Part shown: one piece after another, positions 17,066 through 25,864 of the stretch
How positions within the stretch are numbered: the stretch's first letter is position 1
Layout: each line of letters opens with the position of its first letter
From: Scandinavium sp036495715
Lineage (GTDB): Bacteria > Pseudomonadota > Gammaproteobacteria > Enterobacterales > Enterobacteriaceae
DNA length: 64,000 nt
Direction of reading: 5' to 3'
Assembly: GCA_036495715.1 (NCBI GenBank)
Contig: DASXML010000017.1
Coordinates: 39,458 to 103,457, forward strand
Position numbers and translations under genes: made by a program
The notes under the pieces: generated by a model
Database searches by the model: none
Told to the model about the DNA's origin: nothing
The model's input: the letters and a program-made list of their open reading frames with translations, nothing else

Positions 17066-18265
17066 ATGCAGGATTCCGGTTTGAATAATCAGCGGGTACG
17101 CCAACTCAATCGACAGACGCTACTGCGGCTGGTATGGCGTCATAAACGACTCAGTAAATCGCAGTTTGCCCACCACACTGGATTGTCTATCCCTGCGGTG
17201 AGTAAAATTCTTGAGGAGTTGGTCGACGATGGCAAACTCAGTCATTCCAGCGAAAATCTCAGCAGTCGCGGCTTAAACGGTGGCAGCTATCAGATCCCTC
17301 CGGACGGCGATTACATTCTTTGTATGAATGTCACCCCCACCAGTATCGAAAGTCAGCTGTGCGATGCGCAGCTCTCAGCAGTGGGTGTGTTTGAACGCAG
17401 TGCAATCAATGCACCCACGCCGCAAGCTCTGCTGACGGCGATTGAAACGCTCTGGCAACAGCATGGCAAAAACTGGCCGCGCAAAGCCATTCATCTTGCG
17501 TTGGGTATTCACGGTCAGGTCGATCCGGTCACCGGTGTGTCACAAACCATGCCGCAGGCCCCGTGGCGTGAAAACATCGAAATCAAATATCTACTGGAAG
17601 AAAAACTGGGCGTCACGGTGAAACTGGATAACGACTGCGTGATGCTAGCGCTGGCAGAAAAATGGCAAAACGCAGGTAATCGGGAAGATTTCTGCGTGAT
17701 AAACGTCGATTACGGTATCGGCTCGTCATTTGTGATCAACGGGCAAATCTATCGCGGTAATTTGTACGGAAGCGGACAAATTGGCCACACCATCGTCAAC
17801 CCCGACGGAACGCTTTGCGACTGCGGGCGCTATGGCTGCCTGGAAACCGTGGCCTCGCTTTCCGCGCTAAAAAAGCAGGCGCGCATCTGGCTTAAGTCCA
17901 ATCCTTCTGCCCACCCTCAGGATCCGGAAACGCTCAGCTCACAGCAGCTAGTTAATGCCTGGCATCAGGGCGACGAGCGGGTCATGCATTGGGTAGAGGG
18001 CGCAGCAGGTGCCATCGGTCTGAGCCTGTACAACTTCCTCAACATTCTCAATATCAACCAAATCTGGTTTTATGGCCGTAGCTGTGACTTTGGTGCAAGC
18101 TGGCTGGACGCCATTAAATTACGCAGTGGTTTTAACCCTTTCGATCACAGCGACGGCTTAAAACGAAATGCCACGCAAATTAACTTTGGACAGCTAAGTC
18201 GTGCCCAGCAGGTCATGGGGATTGGCTATTTATATGCCGAGGCCGCACTCGAAAATGAAGGCTAA
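17066..18265 (+). CDS. yphH: ROK family transcriptional regulator (YphH-like)
   Basis: A 399-residue ROK-family repressor: an N-terminal winged helix (LSKSQFAHHTGLSIPAVSKI near residue 30) followed by a sugar-kinase-like domain that binds a sugar effector. The ROK zinc motif CDCGRYGCLE is intact near residue 253, preceded by GSGQIGHTIVNPDG. The kinase-site aspartate lies in LDNDCVMLALAE. Its E. coli counterpart YphH is uncharacterised. It sits between the divergent yphG operon and the downstream galactoside operon, so it is the natural candidate for regulating both. The start ATG at 17066 has GAGG ten bases upstream. Confidence 0.9.
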   Translation: MQDSGLNNQRVRQLNRQTLLRLVWRHKRLSKSQFAHHTGLSIPAVSKILEELVDDGKLSHSSENLSSRGLNGGSYQIPPDGDYILCMNVTPTSIESQLCDAQLSAVGVFERSAINAPTPQALLTAIETLWQQHGKNWPRKAIHLALGIHGQVDPVTGVSQTMPQAPWRENIEIKYLLEEKLGVTVKLDNDCVMLALAEKWQNAGNREDFCVINVDYGIGSSFVINGQIYRGNLYGSGQIGHTIVNPDGTLCDCGRYGCLETVASLSALKKQARIWLKSNPSAHPQDPETLSSQQLVNAWHQGDERVMHWVEGAAGAIGLSLYNFLNILNINQIWFYGRSCDFGASWLDAIKLRSGFNPFDHSDGLKRNATQINFGQLSRAQQVMGIGYLYAEAALENEG

Positions 18266-18502
18266 TGCGATTCAGCAGTCGATGCCCCTATATTATTTAC
18301 GGGAATGAAGTATCACTTTATTTTCAGAGTGACTATTTTAACGGTTCGCTTAGTAATCTCTGTTTACTGAATAATAAACTCTCGCGCAAAGTCCTTTATC
18401 TTTTTAGCCCCTACAATTGCCAGCGTTCAACCCCCCTATGCAAATTATTAAAAATTTATCTTAGCCAGTTGTTTATCGTTCCTTGATTCAGGAGTGTCCT
18501 GT
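18266..18502 (+). promoter_or_regulatory. AT-rich promoter region of the galactoside operon
   Basis: This 237-bp gap between yphH and the symporter gene is much richer in A+T than its neighbours. It holds an interrupted inverted repeat TCACT-N10-AGTGA (18313-18332) and a second imperfect one TTAGTAA/TTACTGA (about 18349-18370). No terminator for yphH is evident. I take it as the control region of the downstream operon; promoter elements could not be assigned with confidence. Confidence 0.45.
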
Positions 18503-19894
18503 ATGGAATTAACGCAAATAAGTGAAGAATCAGCATCAAACTCGCAGCAATATGCTCGCGACAGAGTGTCCTGGACCACCGCCATTTCTTACGGAATTGG
18601 AAGTTTTGGGGCAAATGTAATGTACGCCTTTATTGCTATTTATCTTATGCTTTACTACACCGACAGCTTTGGTATTAAAGCCGCGGCGGTCGGATTATTG
18701 TTTTTAATCGCTCGTCTGGTTGACGGCGCAACCGATGTGGCGCTGGGTATTCTGGTCGATAATACCCATACCAAAATGGGGAAATTCAGACCCTGGATCC
18801 TGACCGGCAGTATTCTGGTTTCTTTAACCACCGTGGCCTGCTTTTTGAGTCCCGACCTGTCTGAAGCCGGAAAGCTGGTTTATGCCTATTCAACCTATAT
18901 TTTATGGAGTGTTTGCTTTGCCATTATTGATATTCCCTACTGGTCATTATCGGCGGCAATAACCCAAAACCCAACCGAACGCACTAAAGTCATTACGATC
19001 CCACGGACCATTGCCACATTCGGTTTTCTTTCCGTCAGCGCCTCTACGCTGTGGCTGGTAAAATATGTCGGAAGCTGGTGGGGCGTGGCACTGATTTATA
19101 GTCTGGTTTTTCTGATTTGTATGTTAATTACCTTTTTTGGTGTTAAAGAAAAACATACAGTTCCGCGCAAAGAGCGCCAAAGTTTTAAAGGTTTCTGGAC
19201 CTTATTAAAACAACATCGCCCACTGCGGCTGTTACTGGCAGGCATGTTCTTATTAGAAATGATCGGCGTCATTCGCGGCACCTTTCAGCTGTATTTCTTT
19301 ATTTATAATTTAAACGCCGAAATGATGCTGGGAGTGTTCTTAACGGTATCGATGATTGCACAGGTGCTAGGCGCGGTAGCCTCGCCTTTTATATCGGCCA
19401 AAATAGGTAAAAAGAATACCGCGCTTTATAGCAGCGCCGTGATGGCGCTGGCCTGCATGTTGTTATTTTTCTTCCAGACCAACATCACCCTTATTTTCAT
19501 TGTCGGGGCGCTGGCACCTTTCTGCGGCGGTATAGGCCAGATTTCGCTTTATTCCATGGTCGCCGACTGCGTGGAGTATGGCGAATGGCGTAGCGGCAAC
19601 CGCTCTGAAGGCATGGTGTTCTCACTCAATATCTTCAAAACTAAACTGTCCGGCGCGCTGGGCGGGGCTATCGGTGGCTTCATGCTGTCGTGGGCGGGAT
19701 ACATTCCGCACCAGGTTCAGGCCAGCGAAACTGCGATGTGGATTGGCCTTTTATTTACGATGGTTCCTGGCGTCCTGACGCTGATAAGCCTTATCCCCCT
19801 TGCACGCTATGAAATTACTGAACAGCGCTTCTATGAAATTCTGAGCGATATTCATCAACGTAACGCCAGCGAGACCGCCGAGGTGAAAGCATGA
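18503..19894 (+). CDS. GPH family sugar:cation symporter
   Basis: A 463-residue, 12-helix permease of the glycoside-pentoside-hexuronide family, the family of melibiose carrier MelB. Features are YGIGSFGANVMYAFIAIYLM (helix 1), the helix-2/loop region RLVDGATDVALGILVDNTHT with the cation-site aspartates, KMGKFRPWIL after it, and MVADCVEYGEWRSGNRSEGM in the C-terminal half, a GPH signature. I place the start at the ATG at 18503, with GGAG eight bases upstream; a GTG at 18494 would add three residues and overlap that site. The stop overlaps the next start by four bases (ATGA), so it is coupled to the alpha-galactosidase. Probably imports melibiose, raffinose or a related galactoside with Na+ or H+. 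Confidence 0.92.
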   Translation: MELTQISEESASNSQQYARDRVSWTTAISYGIGSFGANVMYAFIAIYLMLYYTDSFGIKAAAVGLLFLIARLVDGATDVALGILVDNTHTKMGKFRPWILTGSILVSLTTVACFLSPDLSEAGKLVYAYSTYILWSVCFAIIDIPYWSLSAAITQNPTERTKVITIPRTIATFGFLSVSASTLWLVKYVGSWWGVALIYSLVFLICMLITFFGVKEKHTVPRKERQSFKGFWTLLKQHRPLRLLLAGMFLLEMIGVIRGTFQLYFFIYNLNAEMMLGVFLTVSMIAQVLGAVASPFISAKIGKKNTALYSSAVMALACMLLFFFQTNITLIFIVGALAPFCGGIGQISLYSMVADCVEYGEWRSGNRSEGMVFSLNIFKTKLSGALGGAIGGFMLSWAGYIPHQVQASETAMWIGLLFTMVPGVLTLISLIPLARYEITEQRFYEILSDIHQRNASETAEVKA

Positions 19895-22089
19895 TTACCT
19901 GGAACGCAGAAAAGCAGTTCTTCCACTTACAAAATCAACAGGTGAGCTACGTGCTCGGTATTGCCCATGAACGTTATCTGGTGCATTGCTATTGGGGGAA
20001 ACGCATTGCCACGTTCAGCCAGCCGGACGATTACCCGAAACTGGATCGCTCGTCGTTTTCTCCAACACCCGCCGACTGGCCAGACAGAACCTTTTCACTC
20101 GATACGGTGTTGCAGGAATATCCGGGGCACGGCGCGGGGGACTACCGTGAACCGGCGTTTGAGGTACGCTACGCCGACGGTAATCAGGTGAGTAATCTGC
20201 ATTACGTTTCGCACCGGATTGTCGCTGGAAAGCCCTCGCTGGAAGGGCTGCCCGCAACATGGACTGACTTACCGGCAGAAGCCGAAACGCTACTGATACT
20301 GATGGCAGACCCGGTGACCCATCTGGAAGTGGAGCTCAGCTATTCGCTGTTTAGCGATCTTCCCGTTGTGGCGCGAAATACCCGAATCACCAACCGGAGC
20401 AACCAACCGCTGCGCCTGCTGCGCGCGTTAAGCTGCGCGGTTGATTTCCCGGACAGCGAGTTTGAGCAAATTCAGTTCCCTGGCGCGTGGGCACGCGAGC
20501 GCCAATTGCACCGCCAGCCGCTCAATCCAGGGATTACGGTGCTCGATAGCAAGCGTGGTGCGAGCAGTACCCATCAACAGCCGTTTATCGGACTGGTACG
20601 TCCGCACACGACCGAAATGCAGGGCGAAGCCTGGGGCCTGCATCTGGTGTACAGCGGCAACTTTACCGCCCGCACGGAGGTGGATGCTTATCAACAAACG
20701 CGCGTATTGCTGGGTATTAACCCACACGGGTTCGGCTGGCAACTGGCACCACAGGCCAGCTTCCAGACCCCAGAAACTGTACTGGCGTGGTCGGAAAGCG
20801 GGTTGAACGGGCTGTCGCATGCCTTCCATGAGCTGTATCGCGACTACCTTGTGCGCGGTGAACATCGCCATAAAACACGCCCGATCCTCGCCAATAACTG
20901 GGAATCGACGTATTTCGATTTCAACGAGGAGAAGTTGCTGCAATTTGCCCACAGCGCCAAAGCGCTGGGCGTCGAACTGCTGATGCTCGACGACGGCTGG
21001 TTTGGTGAGCGCAATGATGACACCTCATCGCTGGGTGACTGGTTTATTAACCGGCAGAAATTCCCCAACGGCCTGCGCCCACTTATCGATCAGGTTCACG
21101 GTCTGGAGATGAAATTCGGCCTGTGGTTCGAGCCGGAGATGATTTCCCGCCGTAGTGAACTGTTTGCGAAGCACCCTGACTGGGTGCTTAACGCCGGACA
21201 GCAGCCGCTTTCCGAAGGGCGGAATCAGTACATTCTCGATCTGGGTCGACCAGAGGTGCGGGACGCTATTTTGCAGCAGTTGAGTCGCTTCCTCGACACA
21301 CATCCCATCGATTATATCAAGTGGGATATGAACCGAAATATGAGCGAAGTCGGATCTTCTACCGCTCTGCCCGAACAGCAACAGGAGACGGCACACCGCT
21401 ATATTCTGGGTCTCTACGCATTGCTTGAAGCGCTGACAGAACGCTTCCCGCATATTCTATTCGAGTGCTGCGCGGGCGGCGGTGGACGTTTCGATCCGGG
21501 AATGCTGTTTTACATGCCGCAGGCGTGGGTCAGCGATAACACCGATGCCGCCTCGCGGGTGCATATTCAGTATTCAACCAGCGTGATGTATCCGCCAATT
21601 ATGCAATGCGCGCATGTGTCAGAAGTGCCAAATCATCAGATGGGGCGCGCCACAAGCATGGGTATGCGCGGCGCGGTGGCAATGAGCGGTAACTATGGCC
21701 TGATGCTCGATTTGATGCGCCGTAACGACGAGCGCGATGAGGCCGTGCGTCAACAAATCGCGTTCTACAAACAGCACCGCCAGCTATTGCAGTTCGGCAC
21801 CTTCTGGCGGCTGGTCAGCCCGTGGGAACGTACCGACTTCGCGGCATGGATGTTTGTGTCACCTGATAAAAGCGAGGCCCTGCTGATGGCCTTTTCACTG
21901 GTTAGCCACGCCTCTGCACCCCTCCAAAAAATCTGCCTCGCCGGTCTCGATCCTGCGGCCTTGTATCAGCTGGATGATGTCCCGCAGCCGGTCGGCGGCG
22001 ATGAACTGATGTACCGCGGAATATTTGTCAACCCGCCGCTGAGTCGCGATTACACCAGTCGAGTCTGGCACTTGACGCGCCAGCCATAA
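19891..22089 (+). CDS. Alpha-galactosidase, glycoside hydrolase family 36
   Basis: A 732-residue cytoplasmic GH36 alpha-galactosidase of the RafA type, hydrolysing terminal alpha-1,6-galactosyl residues from melibiose, raffinose and stachyose. The N-terminal ~330 residues form the beta-sandwich domain; the (beta/alpha)8 barrel follows with LMLDDGWFGERNDD (near residue 368), GLWFEPEMIS, the nucleophile Asp479 in DYIKWDMNRN, CCAGGGGRFDPGM, and the acid/base Asp549 in WVSDNTDAASR. No signal peptide is present, so substrate must enter by the coupled symporter, whose stop overlaps this start by four bases. Full length for the family. Confidence 0.95.
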   Translation: MITWNAEKQFFHLQNQQVSYVLGIAHERYLVHCYWGKRIATFSQPDDYPKLDRSSFSPTPADWPDRTFSLDTVLQEYPGHGAGDYREPAFEVRYADGNQVSNLHYVSHRIVAGKPSLEGLPATWTDLPAEAETLLILMADPVTHLEVELSYSLFSDLPVVARNTRITNRSNQPLRLLRALSCAVDFPDSEFEQIQFPGAWARERQLHRQPLNPGITVLDSKRGASSTHQQPFIGLVRPHTTEMQGEAWGLHLVYSGNFTARTEVDAYQQTRVLLGINPHGFGWQLAPQASFQTPETVLAWSESGLNGLSHAFHELYRDYLVRGEHRHKTRPILANNWESTYFDFNEEKLLQFAHSAKALGVELLMLDDGWFGERNDDTSSLGDWFINRQKFPNGLRPLIDQVHGLEMKFGLWFEPEMISRRSELFAKHPDWVLNAGQQPLSEGRNQYILDLGRPEVRDAILQQLSRFLDTHPIDYIKWDMNRNMSEVGSSTALPEQQQETAHRYILGLYALLEALTERFPHILFECCAGGGGRFDPGMLFYMPQAWVSDNTDAASRVHIQYSTSVMYPPIMQCAHVSEVPNHQMGRATSMGMRGAVAMSGNYGLMLDLMRRNDERDEAVRQQIAFYKQHRQLLQFGTFWRLVSPWERTDFAAWMFVSPDKSEALLMAFSLVSHASAPLQKICLAGLDPAALYQLDDVPQPVGGDELMYRGIFVNPPLSRDYTSRVWHLTRQP

Positions 22090-22094
22090 CGTTT

Positions 22095-22118
22095 GGGGGC
22101 AGCCGCCCCCTTCTTATT
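22095..22118 (+). terminator. Hairpin after alpha-galactosidase gene
   Basis: A 6-bp GGGGGC/GCCCCC stem with a four-base loop, followed by TTCTTATT, lies five bases after the alpha-galactosidase stop and about 50 bases before the porin gene. The U tract is imperfect, so partial termination with read-through into the porin is plausible. Confidence 0.55.
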
Positions 22119-22163
22119 GTGTTGTTCCGAATAGCTATCTTCACATGGAAGAGGAGCACCTCT

Positions 22164-23582
22164 ATGCGTTTTTCACCGATTTGTACCCTGCTTGTCGCGC
22201 CATTGTTCTCCCTGCCGGCGCTGATGTCATCCACTCAAGCTCACGCCGAAGGCTTTATCGACGATGCGCATTTAACCGGCGGAATTTACTATTCCCAGCG
22301 CTATCGCGACAAGCGCGATATGACCGTCGGCAGTCCGGACTACGGTCATTACGTGGAAGATTTACACCACGCAACATTCAACGCCAATCTCGATTTTACC
22401 TCCGGTTATGTCGCCGATTTTATCGGCTTCGATGTGGCTGGTTTTGCCGCCGCTAACCTCGCGACCGGCAATGCGGCGCACCCCAATGAAATTAGTCTTA
22501 GCTCGGCGAACCACCGCTGGGATGAGGACTGGTCGGGTGATAAGGGCGGCTTCAATTTGTACAAAGCTGCGATGAAATTAAAGTATGACGACTACTGGCT
22601 GCGCGCCGGATACATCCAACCTTCCGGGCAAACGCTGCTGGCGGTGCACTGGGGTTTCGTACCTGGCGCATACCAGGGAGCGGAAATGGGCGGCAGTTGG
22701 GATTTTGACGAACATGGCGCATTGTCAGCGTCTTATCTGTGGTCGGATAAATACAAAGCCCCCTGGTATACGGAAATGTATGAATTCCGCGCCGCCGATA
22801 ACACCACCAAAATCGACTATGTACAGTCGCTGGGCCTACGCTATGACTTTAAAAACAAACTGGTGCTGGAAGCCTCAATGGCACAGGCTGTCGATTTTAT
22901 GGATCAATACTTCGGCAAAGTCTCATGGAGCGTTCCCGTCGCCGGGAACGATCTGCGCATGAGCTACCAGTTTTATGGCGCGAAGGACAAAGTCGGCGAT
23001 AACAGCATTGCCGCCTATGGTTCAATCAACGATGAATATGACGGGTTAGCATGGCTACAAGGGATCACGCTCGGTTATACCCTCGATACGCTCGACTTTC
23101 GCCTTGAAGCTCAAACGGTTAAGGCCGAGGGCAATCAAGGCTTCTTCCTGCAACGCATCACCCCCGCCTATGCCAGCTCCAACGGTCGCCTCGACATTTG
23201 GTGGGATGCCGCCTCTGACTTTGACGCCAACGGTGAAACCTCGGTATTTGCCGGCGTCACCTATGACCTCAAAAATTATGATTTACCCGGTTGGGCGGTG
23301 GGCGCAGGTTATGCCTACGGCTGGGATGCCAAACCGTGCACCAGCTGCACCGTCGATGGCGTGCTGGCAGACCAAAACCAGCGCATTGATGAATCGGCCT
23401 GGACGTTCAACATCGCCCACACCGTGCAGACCGGCCGCCTGAAAGGCACCTTGTTCAACCTGCATTACATCAACTACGACAACCATGGGGAAAACCCGAA
23501 CTACAGCGGCGGCTATAACAACATGTTCCAGGACGAAATCGACATTAAATTCAACGTCATTGCGCCATTTACCATCTTTTAA
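22164..23582 (+). CDS. OprD family outer membrane porin
   Basis: A 472-residue outer-membrane beta-barrel protein of the OprD/ChiP type, predicted to let sugars or sugar oligomers cross the outer membrane. The signal peptide is at residues 1-29 (MRFSPICTLLVAPLFSLPAL then a run ending AHA). Repeated amphipathic strands with aromatic girdles follow, for example YYSQRYRDKRDM, LSASYLWSDKYKAPWYTEMY and RITPAYASSNGRLD, and the chain ends in Phe (FTIF), the barrel-assembly signal. The start at 22164 has GAGGAG upstream; the in-frame ATG at 22119 would precede the signal peptide by 15 residues. It follows the alpha-galactosidase and precedes a small lipoprotein, so it is probably the outer-membrane entry route of this locus. 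Confidence 0.88.
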   Translation: MRFSPICTLLVAPLFSLPALMSSTQAHAEGFIDDAHLTGGIYYSQRYRDKRDMTVGSPDYGHYVEDLHHATFNANLDFTSGYVADFIGFDVAGFAAANLATGNAAHPNEISLSSANHRWDEDWSGDKGGFNLYKAAMKLKYDDYWLRAGYIQPSGQTLLAVHWGFVPGAYQGAEMGGSWDFDEHGALSASYLWSDKYKAPWYTEMYEFRAADNTTKIDYVQSLGLRYDFKNKLVLEASMAQAVDFMDQYFGKVSWSVPVAGNDLRMSYQFYGAKDKVGDNSIAAYGSINDEYDGLAWLQGITLGYTLDTLDFRLEAQTVKAEGNQGFFLQRITPAYASSNGRLDIWWDAASDFDANGETSVFAGVTYDLKNYDLPGWAVGAGYAYGWDAKPCTSCTVDGVLADQNQRIDESAWTFNIAHTVQTGRLKGTLFNLHYINYDNHGENPNYSGGYNNMFQDEIDIKFNVIAPFTIF

Positions 23583-23609
23583 ACCGCAGACAAAAAACAG
23601 GATAACGCC

Positions 23610-23792
23610 ATGAAACACTTCGGGATTTTACTCGGTACAGTCCTGCTCGCAGGCTGCCAGACTCCGCCCGCAGAACAAACACCAGAAACCGTGTCACCTG
23701 GGGATTACCAAGCCTGTATTCAGGCGGCTAAAAGCGGCAATGGAGCGTCAAGCGAGACAAAATGCGATAAGGTCATGCAGGATACGCGCTGA
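23610..23792 (+). CDS. Small lipoprotein downstream of porin
   Basis: A 60-codon gene 27 bases after the porin, with a GGA-type ribosome site. The product has a textbook lipoprotein signal (MKHFGILLGTVLLAGC, lipobox LAGC, acylated Cys16), leaving a 45-residue mature part with two further cysteines (QACIQAA and TKCDKV) that could form a disulfide. The residue after the lipid cysteine is Gln, so outer-membrane sorting is expected. Function unknown. The arrangement porin plus small lipoprotein recalls chiP-chiQ of E. coli, but I cannot claim homology. Confidence 0.75.
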   Translation: MKHFGILLGTVLLAGCQTPPAEQTPETVSPGDYQACIQAAKSGNGASSETKCDKVMQDTR

Positions 23793-23880
23793 AGTTAGCT
23801 CGTTGTTTATGCTGATGAATGGCGCAGTTCGGGGTTGTGTATTAGTTTTTAATTACACTCCTTTGCACAACGGAACGGCT

Positions 23881-24303
23881 ATGAACTCTATTCGGTATTG
23901 TGATTTTGGCGCGCTACGCCCTTTACTGTTGCTGATTGCCCGCATTGCCATCGTGGCATTGTTTATTATTTTTGGTTATCCGAAGATCCTCGGCTTCAGC
24001 GGCACAGTGCAGTACATGGCCAGTAGCGGCGCACCGATGCCGACGCTGGCGGCCATTATTGCGGTGATGATGGAAGTCCCGGCGGCAATTCTTATTGTGC
24101 TCGGATTCTTTACCCGTCCGCTGGCAGTGCTGTTTATCTTCTATACCCTGGGAACCGCGGTGATTGGTCACCACTACTGGAATATGAGCGGGGATGCGGT
24201 GGTGCCAAATATGATTAACTTCTATAAAAACGTGAGTATCGCCGGGGCATTTTTACTGTTGGCGATTGTGGGACCGGGTTCAATATCGATTGATCGACGC
24301 TAA
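23881..24303 (+). CDS. yphA: DoxX family inner membrane protein YphA
   Basis: A 140-residue membrane protein of the DoxX family with four predicted helices; close to E. coli YphA from end to end (RPLLLLIARIAIVALFIIFG, VQYMASSGAPMPTLAAIIAV, FFTRPLAVLFIFYTLGTAVI, ISIDRR). Its function is unknown. In E. coli it opens the yph cluster; here it lies after the porin/lipoprotein genes and next to glyA. The start ATG at 23881 gives the family length; the reading frame extends upstream to 23740, but that part overlaps the lipoprotein gene and has no similarity. Confidence 0.9.
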   Translation: MNSIRYCDFGALRPLLLLIARIAIVALFIIFGYPKILGFSGTVQYMASSGAPMPTLAAIIAVMMEVPAAILIVLGFFTRPLAVLFIFYTLGTAVIGHHYWNMSGDAVVPNMINFYKNVSIAGAFLLLAIVGPGSISIDRR

Positions 24304-24314
24304 ATCATAGCCAA

Positions 24315-24345
24315 TAAAAAAGGCCGCATTCGCGGCCTTTCTCGT
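24315..24345. terminator. Bidirectional terminator between yphA and glyA
   Basis: AAGGCCGC-ATTC-GCGGCCTT (24320-24339) with an A run on the left and T run on the right forms a rho-independent terminator that can serve the convergent yphA and glyA transcripts. Confidence 0.9.
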
Positions 24346-24357
24346 TACAGGGACAGC

Positions 24358-25611
24358 TTACGCGTAAACAGGGAAACGGGCGCAGATATCCAGCACTTTG
24401 CCTTTGATGCGCTCGATAACGGCTTCGTCATTGATGTTGTCCAGCACGTCACACATCCAGCCAGCCAGCTCTTTCACTTCCGCTTCCTTGAAGCCACGGC
24501 GAGTCACAGCCGGGGAACCGATACGGATGCCGGACGTCACGAACGGGCTCTTCGGATCGTTCGGTACGCTGTTTTTGTTAACGGTAATGTTGGCGCGACC
24601 CAGTGCAGCATCGGCTTCTTTACCGGTCAGGTTTTTGTCGACCAGATCCAGCAGGAACAGATGGTTTTCCGTGCCGCCAGACACGACGTTGTAACCGCGG
24701 TTCAGGAACACTTCTACCATCGCTTTGGCGTTTTTGGCCACCTGCTGCTGGTAAACTTTGAACTCTGGCTCCATCGCTTCTTTCAGCGCCACGGCTTTCG
24801 CCGCGATGACGTGCATCAGAGGACCGCCCTGAGCGCTTGGGAAAACGGCAGAGTTCAGTTTTTTGTACAGATCCTCATCGCCGCCTTTCGCCAGAATCAG
24901 GCCACCGCGCGGACCCGCCAGGGTTTTGTGCGTAGTAGTGGTAACCACGTGAGCGTGTGGAACCGGGTTCGGGTATACGCCTGCGGCAATCAGACCTGCC
25001 ACGTGCGCCATATCAACAAACAGCCAGGCACCGATGCTGTCGGCGATTTCACGCATTTTTGCCCAGTCAACCACGCCGGAGTAAGCAGAGAAGCCACCGA
25101 TGATCATCTTCGGTTTGTGCTCCTGAGCCTGCTTCGCCATGTCTTCGTAGTCAATTTTACCGGACTCATCGATGCCGTAAGGAATGATGTTGTACAGCTT
25201 GCCGGAGAAGTTAACCGGGGAACCGTGAGTCAGGTGACCGCCTTGCGCCAGGTTCATACCGAGAACGGTATCGCCCGGTTGCAGCAGCGCGGTGTAGACC
25301 GCGAAGTTAGCCTGAGAACCAGAGTGCGGCTGCACGTTGGCGTAATCTGCGCCAAACAGCGCTTTCGCACGGTCGATGGCCAGTTGCTCAACGATATCAA
25401 CGTATTCGCAGCCGCCGTAATAGCGTTTGCCCGGGTAGCCTTCAGCGTACTTGTTGGTTAACTGAGAACCCTGAGCCTGCATCACGCGCGGGCTGGTGTA
25501 GTTTTCGGAGGCGATCAGTTCGATGTGCTCTTCCTGACGTACTTTTTCCTGCTCCATAGCCTGCCACAGTTCGGCATCATAATCGGCAATGTTCATTTCA
25601 CGCTTTAACAT
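24358..25611 (-). CDS. glyA: Serine hydroxymethyltransferase GlyA
   Basis: A PLP enzyme that interconverts serine plus tetrahydrofolate with glycine plus 5,10-methylene-tetrahydrofolate, the main source of one-carbon units. The 417-residue product has the length of E. coli GlyA. The PLP lysine is in VVTTTTHKTLAGPRGG (about Lys229); YPGKRYYGGCEYVD and NLAQGGHLTHGSPV are family signatures. Position 126 or so reads Gln where E. coli has His (LAHGG). The start MLKREMN at 25611 is the known one; two codons upstream is another ATG. A PurR operator lies about 120 bases upstream, consistent with repression by purines. Confidence 0.98.
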   Translation of the reverse strand: MLKREMNIADYDAELWQAMEQEKVRQEEHIELIASENYTSPRVMQAQGSQLTNKYAEGYPGKRYYGGCEYVDIVEQLAIDRAKALFGADYANVQPHSGSQANFAVYTALLQPGDTVLGMNLAQGGHLTHGSPVNFSGKLYNIIPYGIDESGKIDYEDMAKQAQEHKPKMIIGGFSAYSGVVDWAKMREIADSIGAWLFVDMAHVAGLIAAGVYPNPVPHAHVVTTTTHKTLAGPRGGLILAKGGDEDLYKKLNSAVFPSAQGGPLMHVIAAKAVALKEAMEPEFKVYQQQVAKNAKAMVEVFLNRGYNVVSGGTENHLFLLDLVDKNLTGKEADAALGRANITVNKNSVPNDPKSPFVTSGIRIGSPAVTRRGFKEAEVKELAGWMCDVLDNINDEAVIERIKGKVLDICARFPVYA

Positions 25612-25727
25612 CCGCATCTCCTGACTCAGCTAACAGTAGTTTTACCGCTAAAAACGGACCCGTTTTGGGCAACGGCGAACAGTATAACTGATAAGTTCTG
25701 TGATAACAGGTCTTGACAAACGATTTT

Positions 25728-25743
25728 ACGCAAACGATTACCT
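25728..25743. promoter_or_regulatory. PurR operator for glyA
   Basis: ACGCAAACGATTACCT fits the PurR palindrome ACGCAAACGTTTGCGT at the full left half and part of the right half. It lies in the glyA-hmp divergent region, as in E. coli, where PurR with hypoxanthine or guanine represses glyA. Confidence 0.8.
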
Positions 25744-25864
25744 GGCTGCTACATAAGGGTTTGAGCGCCAAAGCATCACGGTTGTTAAACGGATTTCTTT
25801 TCAGGTTTGTGATGCACATTTTTCATGTTGCAAAGAACCATTTACAACATGGGGGTATTTTTAT

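Noticed and set aside
18265..18486. 73-codon frame starting at the yphH stop (TAATG) and running through the AT-rich gap
   Set aside because: The overlap looks like coupling, but the product has no domain, unusual composition, and covers what is evidently the promoter region of the symporter operon. It would deserve reconsideration if conserved in relatives.
23740..23880. N-terminal extension of yphA into the lipoprotein gene
   Set aside because: The extra 47 residues are unlike YphA, and overlap the lipoprotein gene; the ATG at 23881 gives the family length.
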